Positions 1-6,697 of a stretch of 9,855 bases of DNA are shown here, in pieces. A model generated the notes under the pieces. It did not search any database. It saw only the letters and a program-made list of their open reading frames with translations, and was not told the origin of the DNA. A program made the position numbers and the translations under genes. How positions within the stretch are numbered: position 1 is the first letter of the stretch; every line of letters begins with the position of its first letter. Source of the stretch: Lachnospiraceae bacterium (GTDB taxonomy: Bacteria > Bacillota > Clostridia > Lachnospirales > Lachnospiraceae); the NCBI GenBank assembly GCA_003535955.1, contig DPZM01000038.1:1-9855 (forward strand). The letters are read 5' to 3'.

Positions 1-1164
1 CTATTTATTCCAGAAACCCTTTTTCCTCTTATCCTTGCTATCGGATGACTCTTCCACTGCATGAAGGGTATTGCCCGTTTCCTTGTCGAATTCCTTAAGG
101 AGTTCCTTCGCTTCGCTGCTTAAGCGGTCCGGAACCTGGACAATAAGTGTTACGTAATGGTCACCCCTTACCTGATTGTTGCGAAGGCTCGGCATGCCCT
201 TACCCTTTAAGCGTACCCTGGTATCCGTAGGAGTTCCTGCCTTAACTTCATATATCACCTTACCGTCAACGGTATCGATATATATCTCACCGCCAAGAGC
301 AGCAACTGCAAATGATATGGGTGCTGTTGAAAAAACATTCATGTCATCCCTCTGGAATATGGGATGTCGTTTTATAACAACCTCTACGAGCAGATCGCCT
401 CTCGGGCCTCCGTTTATTCCGGGTTCACCCTTCTCACGGATCCTTACACTCTGCCCGTTATCTATACCTGCCGGTATGGATACCTGTATCTTCTTCCTGC
501 TTGAGATATAACCGGTTCCGCGGCACTCGGGACACTTATCCTTTACCACCTTGCCCGATCCTTGACAGTCGGGACATGTGGATACATTACGTACCATACC
601 GAAGAGTGACTGCTGGGTATATACCACCTGGCCCTTGCCGCCGCACTTATGGCATGTCTCGGGAGATGTACCCGGCCTTGCTCCTGTTCCCTTACAGTTA
701 GTGCAGGTATCCTTAAGGGTTAATTCGAGTTCCTTATCGACACCGGTAAAAGCTTCCTCGAAAGTTATCGTAACACTTGTCCGGATATTTGCCCCCTTCA
801 TGGGACCGTTGCCTGCTCCTGCTCCGCCTCTGGTTCTTCCGGTGCCGAAAAGATCGCCGAATATATCACCGAATATATCAGAGAAATCGGCTCCGGTAAA
901 GTCAAACCCGCTTCCGAATCCACCCGATCCGCCTTCAAATGCCGCATGACCGAACTGATCGTACTGTCTTCTCTTGTCAGCATCACTCAATACCGCATAG
1001 GCCTCGCTGGCTTCCTTGAATTTCTTCTCGGCTTCCTTATCTCCCGGGTTCATATCGGGATGATATTTCTTGGCAAGCGTTCTGTATGCCTTCTTTATTT
1101 CATTTTCATCGGCGCCCTTACTTACGCCCAGGACTTCATAGTAGTCCCTTTTTGTTTCTGCCAT
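1..1164 (-). CDS. dnaJ: Chaperone protein DnaJ (Hsp40)
   Basis: This is the J-protein co-chaperone of cytosolic Hsp70: it delivers unfolded clients to DnaK and stimulates its ATPase. The 387-residue protein has the full type I layout. The J domain covers about residues 5-70 with the HPD motif at 35-37. A Gly/Phe-rich linker follows (about 72-120), with a repeated FGDI motif near 97-106. The zinc domain has four CxxCxGxG repeats starting at C154, C171, C197 and C211. The C-terminal client-binding and dimerisation region runs from about 220 to 350, and a charged tail ends in FWNK. Length is normal for the family, so the gene is complete; its TAG stop is the first three bases of the window. The ATG at 1164 has only a weak Shine-Dalgarno (AGG about 9 bases upstream), weaker than the other genes of the operon. 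It is the last visible gene of hrcA-grpE-dnaK-dnaJ, 89 bases after dnaK, with a palindrome in the gap. Confidence 0.98.
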   Translation of the reverse strand: MAETKRDYYEVLGVSKGADENEIKKAYRTLAKKYHPDMNPGDKEAEKKFKEASEAYAVLSDADKRRQYDQFGHAAFEGGSGGFGSGFDFTGADFSDIFGDIFGDLFGTGRTRGGAGAGNGPMKGANIRTSVTITFEEAFTGVDKELELTLKDTCTNCKGTGARPGTSPETCHKCGGKGQVVYTQQSLFGMVRNVSTCPDCQGSGKVVKDKCPECRGTGYISSRKKIQVSIPAGIDNGQSVRIREKGEPGINGGPRGDLLVEVVIKRHPIFQRDDMNVFSTAPISFAVAALGGEIYIDTVDGKVIYEVKAGTPTDTRVRLKGKGMPSLRNNQVRGDHYVTLIVQVPDRLSSEAKELLKEFDKETGNTLHAVEESSDSKDKRKKGFWNK

Positions 1165-1188
1165 ATTTTTTACCTATAATTTTCAATT

Positions 1189-1236
1189 AAAGCATCATAA
1201 GGGATCCACCATCTTAGATGGATCCCTTTATGATCT
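1189..1236. repeat. Structured intergenic palindrome, copy 1 (dnaK-dnaJ gap)
   Basis: The outer stem pairs ATCATAAGGGAT (1194-1205) with ATCCC, T, TTATGAT (1222-1234), leaving one bulged base. Inside it, CCATC (1209-1213) pairs with GATGG (1217-1221) around the loop TTA, and CCA (1206-1208) bulges on one side. An alternative fold extends the outer stem through ATCCA/TGGAT. No run of U follows on either strand, so it is not a usual intrinsic terminator. It begins about 20 bases after the dnaK stop. The flanks and outer stem match those of the palindrome at 6736-6783, so I call it a repeat rather than a one-off hairpin. Possible roles are protecting the dnaK mRNA 3' end or setting the dnaK to dnaJ ratio; both are inference. 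Confidence 0.7.
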
Positions 1237-1253
1237 TTCACACTTGTTTGATT

Positions 1254-3143
1254 TTAAACCTCTTTGTAATCTCCGTCAACAACATCGCCGTCATAGCTGT
1301 TATTGTTTGACGAACCGCTCATATTGGGACCTGCCTGACCGCCCATGTTGCTCATATCGGGGCCTGCACCTGCCGCACCCTGAGTCTGCTCATACATCTT
1401 CTCGAAAAGCTTCTGGGCTGCAGTCATTGCCTTCTCCTGAGCTGCCTTAAGTTCAACAACCTGATCCTCTGTCATGGTCTCGGGATCACACTTCTCCACA
1501 AGCTCCTTAAGGTTCTTAAGCTCTGCTTCAACATTGGCCTTGTCTGAAGGATCCAGCTTGTCGCCCACTTCCTCTATAGCCTTTTCTGTCTGGAATACGA
1601 AGGAGTCCGCATCGTTCTTGGCATCAATGGCTTCCTTACGCTTCTTATCCTGAGCCTCATACTCGGCTGCTTCCTTAACGGCTCTCTCGATCTCGTCATC
1701 AGACATATTGGAACCCGAAGTAATGGTTATATGCTGCTCCTTGCCTGTTCCAAGGTCCTTGGCCGATACATTAACGATACCGTTGGCATCTATATCAAAT
1801 GTAACCTCGATCTGAGGTACACCTCTTCTTGCCGGAGGTATTCCGTCAAGACGGAACTGGCCGAGTGACTTGTTGTCTCTTGCGAACTGTCTCTCACCCT
1901 GTACCACGTTGATATCAACCGCTGTCTGATTATCGGCTGCCGTTGAGAAGATCTGGCTCTTCTTGGTAGGAATTGTTGTATTCCTCTCGATAAGCCTTGT
2001 TGCGACACCGCCCATAGTCTCTATTGACAGTGACAGAGGAGTTACATCGAGCAGAAGGATCTCACCCGCACCTGCATCACCTGCAAGCTTACCACCCTGA
2101 ATAGATGCTCCGAGAGCAACACACTCATCAGGATTAAGTGACTTGCTGGGATCCTTGCCCGTAAGCTGTTTAACCTTATCCTGAACTGCAGGTATACGCG
2201 TCGAACCACCGACAAGAAGTACCTGACCGAGTTCCGAAGCATTGATGCCCGCATCCTTAAGGGCATTCTGTACCGGAATCGTTGTTGCCTCAACAAGATC
2301 ATGAGTAAGCTCATCGAACTTAGCCCTTGTAAGGTTCATATCAAAATGCTTGGGTCCCTCACTTGTTGCAGTGATGAAAGGAAGGTTGATATTTGTCGTC
2401 GTAGCCGATGACAGTTCCTTCTTGGCCTTCTCGGCTGCTTCCTTAAGTCTCTGAAGAGCCATCTTATCGTTAGAAAGATCGACTCCCTCATTCTTCTTAA
2501 ACTCCGCAAGCATGTAGTCGGTGATCTTCTGGTCAAAGTCATCACCACCCAGTCTGTTGTTACCGTTTGTGGCAAGAACCTCGATAACGCCTTCACCGAT
2601 CTCAATGATGGAAACATCGAATGTACCGCCGCCAAGATCGTATACCATTATCTTCTGTTCCTTCTCGTTATCAAGACCGTAAGCAAGAGCTGCCGCCGTA
2701 GGCTCGTTGATGATACGCTTAACATCAAGGCCTGCGATCTTACCCGCATCCTTGGTTGCCTGACGCTGTGCATCATTGAAGTAAGCGGGAACCGTAATAA
2801 CAGCCTCCGTTACCTTCTCTCCAAGATAACTCTCCGCATCAGCCTTAAGCTTCTGAAGGATCATTGCGGAGATCTCCTGAGGTGAATATTTCTTGTCGTC
2901 GATCTGCCTCTTGTAATCCGAACCCATCTCTCTTTTAATGGAAGAAATAGTCTTCTCGGCGTTCGTTACTGCCTGACGCTTGGCCGGTTCACCCACAAGC
3001 CTCTCACCTGTCTTGGTAAAAGCCACTACCGAAGGTGTAGTCCTTGCACCCTCCGTGTTTGCGATGACGGTGGGCTTACCACCTTCCATAACCGCTACAC
3101 AGCTGTTTGTTGTTCCTAAATCGATACCTATTATTTTTCCCAT
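1254..3143 (-). CDS. dnaK: Chaperone protein DnaK (Hsp70)
   Basis: ATP-dependent cytosolic chaperone that binds and releases unfolded polypeptides, cycled by DnaJ (ATP hydrolysis) and GrpE (nucleotide exchange). The protein has 629 residues, usual for the family. The ATPase domain shows the phosphate-1 loop IGIDLGTTNS at 5-14, the phosphate-2 motif DLGGGTFDVSI at 169-179 and the adenosine motif VLLVGGSTRIPAV at 308-320. The interdomain linker LLLDVTPL (363-370) precedes the substrate-binding domain, then an alpha-helical lid and a disordered Gly/Asn/Ser-rich tail ending in acidic residues. The segment around residues 70-95 is short compared with E. coli DnaK, as is typical of Gram-positive bacteria. 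The ATG at 3143 has AGGAGG at 3153-3158, nine bases upstream. The 113-base gap from grpE carries a hairpin (3206-3240). Expression is presumably from the CIRCE-controlled promoter upstream of hrcA. Confidence 0.99.
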   Translation of the reverse strand: MGKIIGIDLGTTNSCVAVMEGGKPTVIANTEGARTTPSVVAFTKTGERLVGEPAKRQAVTNAEKTISSIKREMGSDYKRQIDDKKYSPQEISAMILQKLKADAESYLGEKVTEAVITVPAYFNDAQRQATKDAGKIAGLDVKRIINEPTAAALAYGLDNEKEQKIMVYDLGGGTFDVSIIEIGEGVIEVLATNGNNRLGGDDFDQKITDYMLAEFKKNEGVDLSNDKMALQRLKEAAEKAKKELSSATTTNINLPFITATSEGPKHFDMNLTRAKFDELTHDLVEATTIPVQNALKDAGINASELGQVLLVGGSTRIPAVQDKVKQLTGKDPSKSLNPDECVALGASIQGGKLAGDAGAGEILLLDVTPLSLSIETMGGVATRLIERNTTIPTKKSQIFSTAADNQTAVDINVVQGERQFARDNKSLGQFRLDGIPPARRGVPQIEVTFDIDANGIVNVSAKDLGTGKEQHITITSGSNMSDDEIERAVKEAAEYEAQDKKRKEAIDAKNDADSFVFQTEKAIEEVGDKLDPSDKANVEAELKNLKELVEKCDPETMTEDQVVELKAAQEKAMTAAQKLFEKMYEQTQGAAGAGPDMSNMGGQAGPNMSGSSNNNSYDGDVVDGDYKEV

Positions 3144-3205
3144 AACTTTTATCCTCCTGAATTTTCTTATTTTCTTTTATATCTATATTAAATTCTCCGC
3201 CTTTT

Positions 3206-3240
3206 TCGGAATGACCGCGGTATAAGGCAGATCATCCCGA
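3206..3240 (-). other. Intercistronic RNA hairpin between grpE and dnaK
   Basis: Read on the minus strand, arm 1 (3240 to 3227) pairs with arm 2 (3218 to 3206). Nine pairs, TCGGGATGA with TCATTCCGA, are followed by one bulged U and four pairs, CTGC with GCGG, closing an eight-base loop. Two pairs (one in each helix) are G-U wobbles in the minus-strand RNA and would be mismatches on the plus strand, so the structure fits the operon transcript. After the stem comes AAAAAGG, not a U-run, so it is not an intrinsic terminator. Hairpins at this kind of position in chaperone operons can mark processing or stabilise the downstream message; that role is inferred here. Confidence 0.55.
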
Positions 3241-3256
3241 TGCCGGCAAAGGATAT

Positions 3257-3952
3257 TTACGAAACTACCGCTACCATACTGTGTCTTACAACGCTGTCCC
3301 GATACATATATCCTTTCTGCAGTTCCTGAGCTACATACCCGCTTTCGTATTCTTCACTCTCTACCTGCATAACCGCATTGTGGAAATCAGGATTGAATTC
3401 GGTTCCCAGTGCTTCTATAGGCTTAACGCCTATGTTCTCAAGCTCTGTCATCAACTGCTTGTAGATCATCCGCATTCCCTCCGTAAAGGGTGATTCCTTT
3501 TCATCCTCCGGAACCGTATCAAGTCCTCTTTCGAAATTGTCTATCACCGGAAGGATCTTCTCGACAACCGATCTTGCTCCCATCTCATACATGGATGACT
3601 TTTCCTTCTCGGTACGTTTCCGGAAGTTATCAAACTCGGCCATCTGGCGCTTAACCTGGTCGGTCAGGGCTTCAATCTGTTCATCCTTTTTATCCTTTTT
3701 TTTCTTGAAGATCTTCTTCTTTTCCCTGCCGCCGGCATCCTTATCTTCTTTTGATTCTTTCTTTGTTTCTTCCTCTGCCCCGGCGTCCATTACTTCATCT
3801 TCACCGGCATCCTTGCCGCCTTCATCTTCCTTCACTTCTTCCTGTTCTTCATTTACTTCTTCGCCAGCCTCATAAGCTTCACTGCTTTCCTGAGCTTCTT
3901 CTTTATTAACTTCTTCCTTTATAACTTCTTCGTCCATTTCCTTATCCGTCAA
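3257..3952 (-). CDS. grpE: Nucleotide exchange factor GrpE
   Basis: GrpE is the dimeric cytosolic exchange factor that releases ADP from DnaK. The 231-residue product has the conserved core from about residue 90: a long helix (about 92-140, with EFDNFRKRTEKEK at 106-118) and the C-terminal beta domain with the family signature from about 181 (ALGTEFNPDFHNAV) to 229. The N-terminal 75 residues are extremely acidic (mostly Glu, Asp, Lys), and a basic patch KKKIFKKKKDKK follows at 78-89, so the disordered extension is long for GrpE. The first codon is TTG at 3952. AGGAG lies nine bases upstream of it, inside the 18-base gap after hrcA, which supports this start. An ATG five codons later (3937) is the alternative, but its nearest purine-rich stretch is only about three bases away. 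Confidence 0.95.
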   Translation of the reverse strand: MTDKEMDEEVIKEEVNKEEAQESSEAYEAGEEVNEEQEEVKEDEGGKDAGEDEVMDAGAEEETKKESKEDKDAGGREKKKIFKKKKDKKDEQIEALTDQVKRQMAEFDNFRKRTEKEKSSMYEMGARSVVEKILPVIDNFERGLDTVPEDEKESPFTEGMRMIYKQLMTELENIGVKPIEALGTEFNPDFHNAVMQVESEEYESGYVAQELQKGYMYRDSVVRHSMVAVVS

Positions 3953-3970
3953 TTTATGGTTCTCCTTTCC

Positions 3971-5035
3971 TTACTCTGCCCTCGCTTTTTTCTTCCTCTT
4001 ACCATCTTTTTTATACAGTACATCAAGCTGCCCGGTTATTGATTTAAGCGTCTTGACAACCTTATCGTAATCCATTCTTTTGGGACCTATGATACCTATG
4101 GTTCCCTTCATTCCCTCATCAAGTTCGTAAGTCGCCGTTACCACACTGCAATCCTTCATGTTCCGGACAGGTGATTCTTCACCGATGTAAACCTGGATCC
4201 CGGTATTCTCCTCATCCTGATTCTGAAGGGTTTCGTATACTATATCGGATAACTGTTTTTTCTCTTCAAAAGCGGTTATTATCTCACTTGCCCGTTCGTT
4301 ATCGGAAAGCTCGGGATACTTAAATATGTTGTTCGCACCGCTTGTATATATCTCAAGATCCTCATCAGCCTTGATAGCCTGTCCCACAGCATCGATAACA
4401 TCGGATATAACCTCCGAATGAATGCCCGCCTGCTCCTTCATTTTCTGTATGGTCCCAAGCGATATCTCCTCGATAGACAATCCGTTGAGATTGGTGTTAA
4501 GCAGGATGTTTAACTTAAGGAGTGTCTCATCATCTATAAGCTGCGGTGTTTCTATGATCTCATTCTTAATGATGTTTCCTTCCACTACTATGACCGCAAC
4601 TATCTGGTCATCACCCATTCTCGACAGCTGAATGAACTTAAGCTTGTTCTGATGATACCTGGGTGCCGATATCATGGCCGCGTAGTTGGTGTTGACCGAT
4701 AGCGACTTGGCTATCTGCTTGAGCACCTGTTCCATCTTGTCGGCCTTCTCAATAAGGATCTCCTTCATCTCATCGACTTCCCGTTCCTTATCGGCCATAA
4801 GGTGGTCAACATAGAACCTGTACCCTTTATCAGACGGGATGCGGCCTGCCGATGTATGCGGCTGCATGATATATCCCATTTCCTCAAGGTCTGCCATCTC
4901 ATTACGGATTGTAGCCGAGCTTAAATTAAGATCGGTGTACTTGGATATGGTCCTTGAGCCAACCGGCTCGCCCGTATCAAGGTAAGTCTTTATTATGGCA
5001 AGCAAAATCGTTTCCTGTCTGCCGCTAAGCTCCAA
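3971..5035 (-). CDS. hrcA: Heat-inducible transcription repressor HrcA
   Basis: HrcA is the CIRCE-binding repressor of class I heat-shock genes; GroEL is known to help keep it active in related bacteria. With the TTG start at 5035 the protein has 354 residues, close to the family length. It opens LELSGRQETILLAII (the first L read as Met) into the N-terminal winged helix. The conserved stretch TGEPVGSRTISK lies near 21-32 and SSATIRNEMADLEEMGY at 39-55, followed by HTSAGRIPSDKGYRFYVD. A dimerisation and GAF-like region makes up the rest, and the tail is Lys/Arg-rich. I chose TTG because two AGGAGG sites lie just upstream (the nearer one spaced eight bases). The longer reading frame to a GTG at 5071 would begin inside the CIRCE operator, without a ribosome site. 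It is the first gene of the operon, so HrcA represses its own synthesis. Confidence 0.96.
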   Translation of the reverse strand: MELSGRQETILLAIIKTYLDTGEPVGSRTISKYTDLNLSSATIRNEMADLEEMGYIMQPHTSAGRIPSDKGYRFYVDHLMADKEREVDEMKEILIEKADKMEQVLKQIAKSLSVNTNYAAMISAPRYHQNKLKFIQLSRMGDDQIVAVIVVEGNIIKNEIIETPQLIDDETLLKLNILLNTNLNGLSIEEISLGTIQKMKEQAGIHSEVISDVIDAVGQAIKADEDLEIYTSGANNIFKYPELSDNERASEIITAFEEKKQLSDIVYETLQNQDEENTGIQVYIGEESPVRNMKDCSVVTATYELDEGMKGTIGIIGPKRMDYDKVVKTLKSITGQLDVLYKKDGKRKKKARAE

Positions 5036-5043
5036 TATCGGTC

Positions 5044-5056
5044 CCTCCTCCCTCCT
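5044..5056 (-). promoter_or_regulatory. Tandem Shine-Dalgarno sites of hrcA
   Basis: Minus-strand sequence AGGAGGGAGGAGG contains two complete AGGAGG motifs (5056-5051 and 5049-5044). The nearer one is eight bases from the TTG at 5035, an ideal distance. This fixes the hrcA start and pairs a weak start codon with very strong ribosome sites. Confidence 0.85.
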
Positions 5057-5064
5057 TATGATTA

Positions 5065-5091
5065 TTAGCACTCAATAAAGGGGAGTGCTAA
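5065..5091 (-). promoter_or_regulatory. CIRCE operator (HrcA binding site)
   Basis: Perfect inverted repeat TTAGCACTC (5065-5073), nine-base spacer, GAGTGCTAA (5083-5091), identical to the CIRCE consensus. It starts about five bases after the expected transcription start and ends eight bases before the hrcA ribosome sites, so it lies in both promoter-proximal DNA and the 5' leader of the mRNA. HrcA bound here would block hrcA-grpE-dnaK-dnaJ until heat stress. Confidence 0.98.
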
Positions 5092-5102
5092 CATCTATAG
5101 AT

Positions 5103-5131
5103 AAGATAGCACCGTATCTATTTCTTGTCAA
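5103..5131 (-). promoter_or_regulatory. Sigma-A promoter of the hrcA-grpE-dnaK-dnaJ operon
   Basis: On the minus strand TTGACA (5131-5126) is a perfect -35 box, followed by 17 bases and TATCTT (5108-5103) as -10 box. The expected transcription start near 5096 is immediately ahead of CIRCE. No alternative-sigma motif is needed; the layout is the classical class I arrangement. Confidence 0.92.
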
Positions 5132-5174
5132 GTAGTAAATTCTATCGCAGAAAACCTCATTAAGTGCTCTGCAC

Positions 5175-5205
5175 AAAAAAGACACCGAAATGAATCGATG
5201 TCTTT
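5175..5205 (-). terminator. Intrinsic terminator after the Lys/Ala-rich gene
   Basis: Minus-strand AAAGACATCGA (5205-5195) pairs over 11 positions with TCGGTGTCTTT (5188-5178) around a six-base loop, and the transcript continues into a run of U (5180-5175). One pair is U-G, which is a mismatch when read on the plus strand, so it terminates minus-strand transcription. It lies 29 bases after the stop of the gene at 5235-5666 and insulates it from the heat-shock promoter. Confidence 0.88.
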
Positions 5206-5234
5206 AAAAAAACAAAATATATAAAAACCAGATC

Positions 5235-5666
5235 TTATGCCTCGAAGCTTCCGCTTACTCCGTCAGCTACATAATAAACCATCTTCTCAGAAGCGTTAAC
5301 ATAGATCTCGATCTTCTTAGCGTCAGCCTTGTTGTTCTTCTTGTAATCCTTAGCCGCACGTGCTGCAAGCTTATCAACATCTACATTCCTGTCATCAAAC
5401 TGAAGCTCGATCGTTGCCTTAACAGCTACCTTCTTTGTTGCTGCCTTCTTAGCTGTTGCAGTTTCTTTCTTGGCTACTGTCTTCTTAGCTGCTGCAGTTT
5501 CTTTCTTAGCTACTGTCTTCTTAGCTGCAGGCTTCTTAACTACGGGCTTCTTAGCTACTGTCTTCTTAGCTGCTACGGGCTCTGCCTTTTTCTCTGCTGC
5601 CACAGGCTCTGCCGTCTTCTCTGCAGCTGAAGGTGCTACTGCTACTGGTTTCTTAATTTCTGCCAT
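5235..5666 (-). CDS. Lys/Ala-rich basic protein with DUF6465-like C-terminal domain
   Basis: The function is unknown. The 143-residue protein has two parts. Residues 1-84 are low complexity, nearly all Lys, Ala, Val, Pro, Thr and Glu, with repeated AKKTVAKK and AAKKP units like bacterial histone H1-like tails. Residues 85-143 form a small folded domain (TIELQF..RNVDVDKLAARAAKDYKK, then KKIEIYVNASEKMVYYVADGVSGSFEA), which looks beta-alpha-beta-beta. From memory this matches a domain common in Lachnospiraceae (DUF6465); that family assignment is unverified. There is no signal peptide or membrane segment, so it is probably cytosolic, and the tail could bind nucleic acid (inference). The ATG at 5666 has AGGAG six bases upstream. 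It is a monocistronic unit with its own strong-looking promoter and terminator, which suggests high expression. Confidence 0.85.
   Translation of the reverse strand: MAEIKKPVAVAPSAAEKTAEPVAAEKKAEPVAAKKTVAKKPVVKKPAAKKTVAKKETAAAKKTVAKKETATAKKAATKKVAVKATIELQFDDRNVDVDKLAARAAKDYKKNNKADAKKIEIYVNASEKMVYYVADGVSGSFEA
5454..5525 (-). repeat. Tandem 36-bp coding repeat in the Lys/Ala-rich tail
   Basis: Two adjacent 36-bp units (5490-5525 and 5454-5489) differ at only two positions and encode AKKTVAKKETAA and AKKTVAKKETAT (residues 48-71). Near-identity at DNA level points to recent duplication or slippage, in frame, so the tail length may vary between strains. Confidence 0.85.
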
Positions 5667-5746
5667 GTTGATCTCCTTTCCTCACTCTCAACAAAAACTT
5701 CAAAATGTAAAAACATTATTAATACTTTATTACATTAACAATGTGT

Positions 5747-5774
5747 ATTATAGCGGTTTTTTTTTTTTTGTCAA
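5747..5774 (-). promoter_or_regulatory. Sigma-A promoter of the Lys/Ala-rich gene
   Basis: On the minus strand a perfect TTGACA (5774-5769) and a perfect TATAAT (5752-5747) are separated by 16 bases. A run of 13 A (5769-5757) starts with the last base of the -35 box and fills most of the spacer. The expected start near 5740 gives a leader of about 74 bases before the ATG at 5666. The leader is AT-rich with a small ACATT/AATGT hairpin; I see no riboswitch. Confidence 0.9.
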
Positions 5775-5820
5775 ATTTTTTTGTTAATTTTTTTTTACAT
5801 AATTTTTTTTGATTTTTTTT
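5775..5820 (-). promoter_or_regulatory. A-tract array / probable UP element
   Basis: Directly upstream of the -35 box the minus strand carries A-runs of 7, 9, 8 and 8 bases (plus-strand T at 5776-5782, 5788-5796, 5803-5810, 5813-5820). This is where RNA polymerase alpha C-terminal domains bind UP elements, and such A-tracts also bend DNA. The spacing of run centres is only roughly helical (about 10 to 15 bases). A strong-promoter role is inferred from position and composition. Confidence 0.6.
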
Positions 5821-5880
5821 CGTACTAAATCCATTATAATTTATCAATCGATTTACCCTTTCTCTCAGCAAAAAAAACAC

Positions 5881-5923
5881 AAAAAATATGCCTCTGTTTT
5901 TCGTCAAAAACAGAAGCATATTT
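5881..5923 (-). terminator. Intrinsic terminator of the heptose operon
   Basis: On the minus strand an 18-pair stem (5923-5906 with 5901-5884) closes the four-base loop GACG and runs into a series of U (5886-5881, with a second U-run a few bases later). The only non-Watson-Crick pair (5915/5892) is U-G in minus-strand RNA but C-A on the plus strand, so the direction is minus. It lies 25 bases after the transaldolase stop. Between it and the next promoter (5824-5880) I see only AT-rich sequence. Confidence 0.92.
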
Positions 5924-5948
5924 CAGATGAAAATCCAATCAATATCCG

Positions 5949-6671
5949 TTAATTATTAAGTATTGAAAATCCAAGACTCTTACCGTCATTTACAAACATC
6001 TGCACTGTCTCCAATGACAGCTGTGTCAGGTCTTTACCGAGGTTTGGAAGCTTGGCCAGAATATTGTTTGTTACCGTGATCAAATCCGTTCCGCACTGGT
6101 CTGCCTGAATGATGTTATAGAGTTCACGACAGCTTGCCCACAGTGATAATGTACCCGGTTTTTCATGACATATCTTTGTTACTTCTTTCATGATCGGAAC
6201 CGCATCAACACCTGTGTCAAGAATCCTTCCCGCAAATACCGAAACAATATTTTTTGTTCCGGGTTCAAATGCATCTACAACCGAGCGAACCTGATCAAGG
6301 GTAAGTATTGCGGTCGCATTGATCTTTATTCCTTTTGCGGACAGTTTTTTTATGAGCGGAACGCTTGATTCACCCTTTGAATTTGTTATGGGTATTTTAA
6401 CGTACACATTATCTCCGAGTGCAGAGATCACATCCGCTTCTTTTTCCATTGTTTCAAAATCATCCGCAAACACTTCCAATGATAATGGAAGATCGGGTAT
6501 CTCTTTTATCGCCTCCTTCGCAAAGGTCAGGTAATCCTTAACGCCTGCCTTCTTCATAAGAGTGGGATTGGTCGTAAATCCTTTAACGTATCCCTTCTTA
6601 TACTCTTCCTTCATTGCCTCGATGTCCGCACCGTCTGCATAAACTGTTACCTTAAGATCTTCAAACTTCAT
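5949..6671 (-). CDS. Short transaldolase family protein (TalC/FSA-like)
   Basis: Class I aldolase of the transaldolase superfamily that moves a dihydroxyacetone unit between sugar phosphates through a Lys Schiff base. With the ATG at 6671 it has 240 residues, like the short transaldolase/fructose-6-phosphate aldolase group and not the ~320-residue TalB type. Visible active-site elements: D13 in YADGAD, TTNP at 33-36, E66, the Schiff-base Lys K92 in VKIPIT, N118 and T120 in INATAIL, S144 and R149 in SVFAGR, and W178 in LWAS. I chose ATG because AGGAG (6684-6680) lies eight bases upstream; the GTG six codons earlier overlaps that site. It is the last gene of the operon, 108 bases after the isomerase. 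In context it probably makes sedoheptulose 7-phosphate for the heptose pathway, though a general pentose-phosphate role or different acceptor is possible. Confidence 0.9.
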   Translation of the reverse strand: MKFEDLKVTVYADGADIEAMKEEYKKGYVKGFTTNPTLMKKAGVKDYLTFAKEAIKEIPDLPLSLEVFADDFETMEKEADVISALGDNVYVKIPITNSKGESSVPLIKKLSAKGIKINATAILTLDQVRSVVDAFEPGTKNIVSVFAGRILDTGVDAVPIMKEVTKICHEKPGTLSLWASCRELYNIIQADQCGTDLITVTNNILAKLPNLGKDLTQLSLETVQMFVNDGKSLGFSILNN

Positions 6672-6697
6672 ACTCCCTTCTCCTTTCACTATAATGT

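Noticed and set aside
859..880. Short direct repeat in dnaJ
   Set aside because: It encodes the repeated FGDI of the Gly/Phe linker, normal for DnaJ.
3144..3205. Internal promoter for dnaK
   Set aside because: TATAGA-like sequence exists in the AT-rich gap but the best -35 candidate (TTCCGA) is poor.
3537..3875. Ser/Phe-rich plus-strand reading frame opposite grpE
   Set aside because: Its composition is the complement of the Glu/Lys-rich GrpE N-terminus; no independent support.
5036..5071. Longer hrcA start at GTG 5071
   Set aside because: It lies inside the CIRCE operator close to the transcription start with no ribosome site; the added residues do not resemble HrcA, while TTG at 5035 has an ideal site.
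5833..5840. ATTATAAT as an extra -10 box
   Set aside because: Palindromic AT-rich sequence with no -35 box at a proper distance on either strand.
6672..6689. Longer transaldolase start at GTG 6689
   Set aside because: These six codons cover the Shine-Dalgarno site that serves the ATG at 6671.
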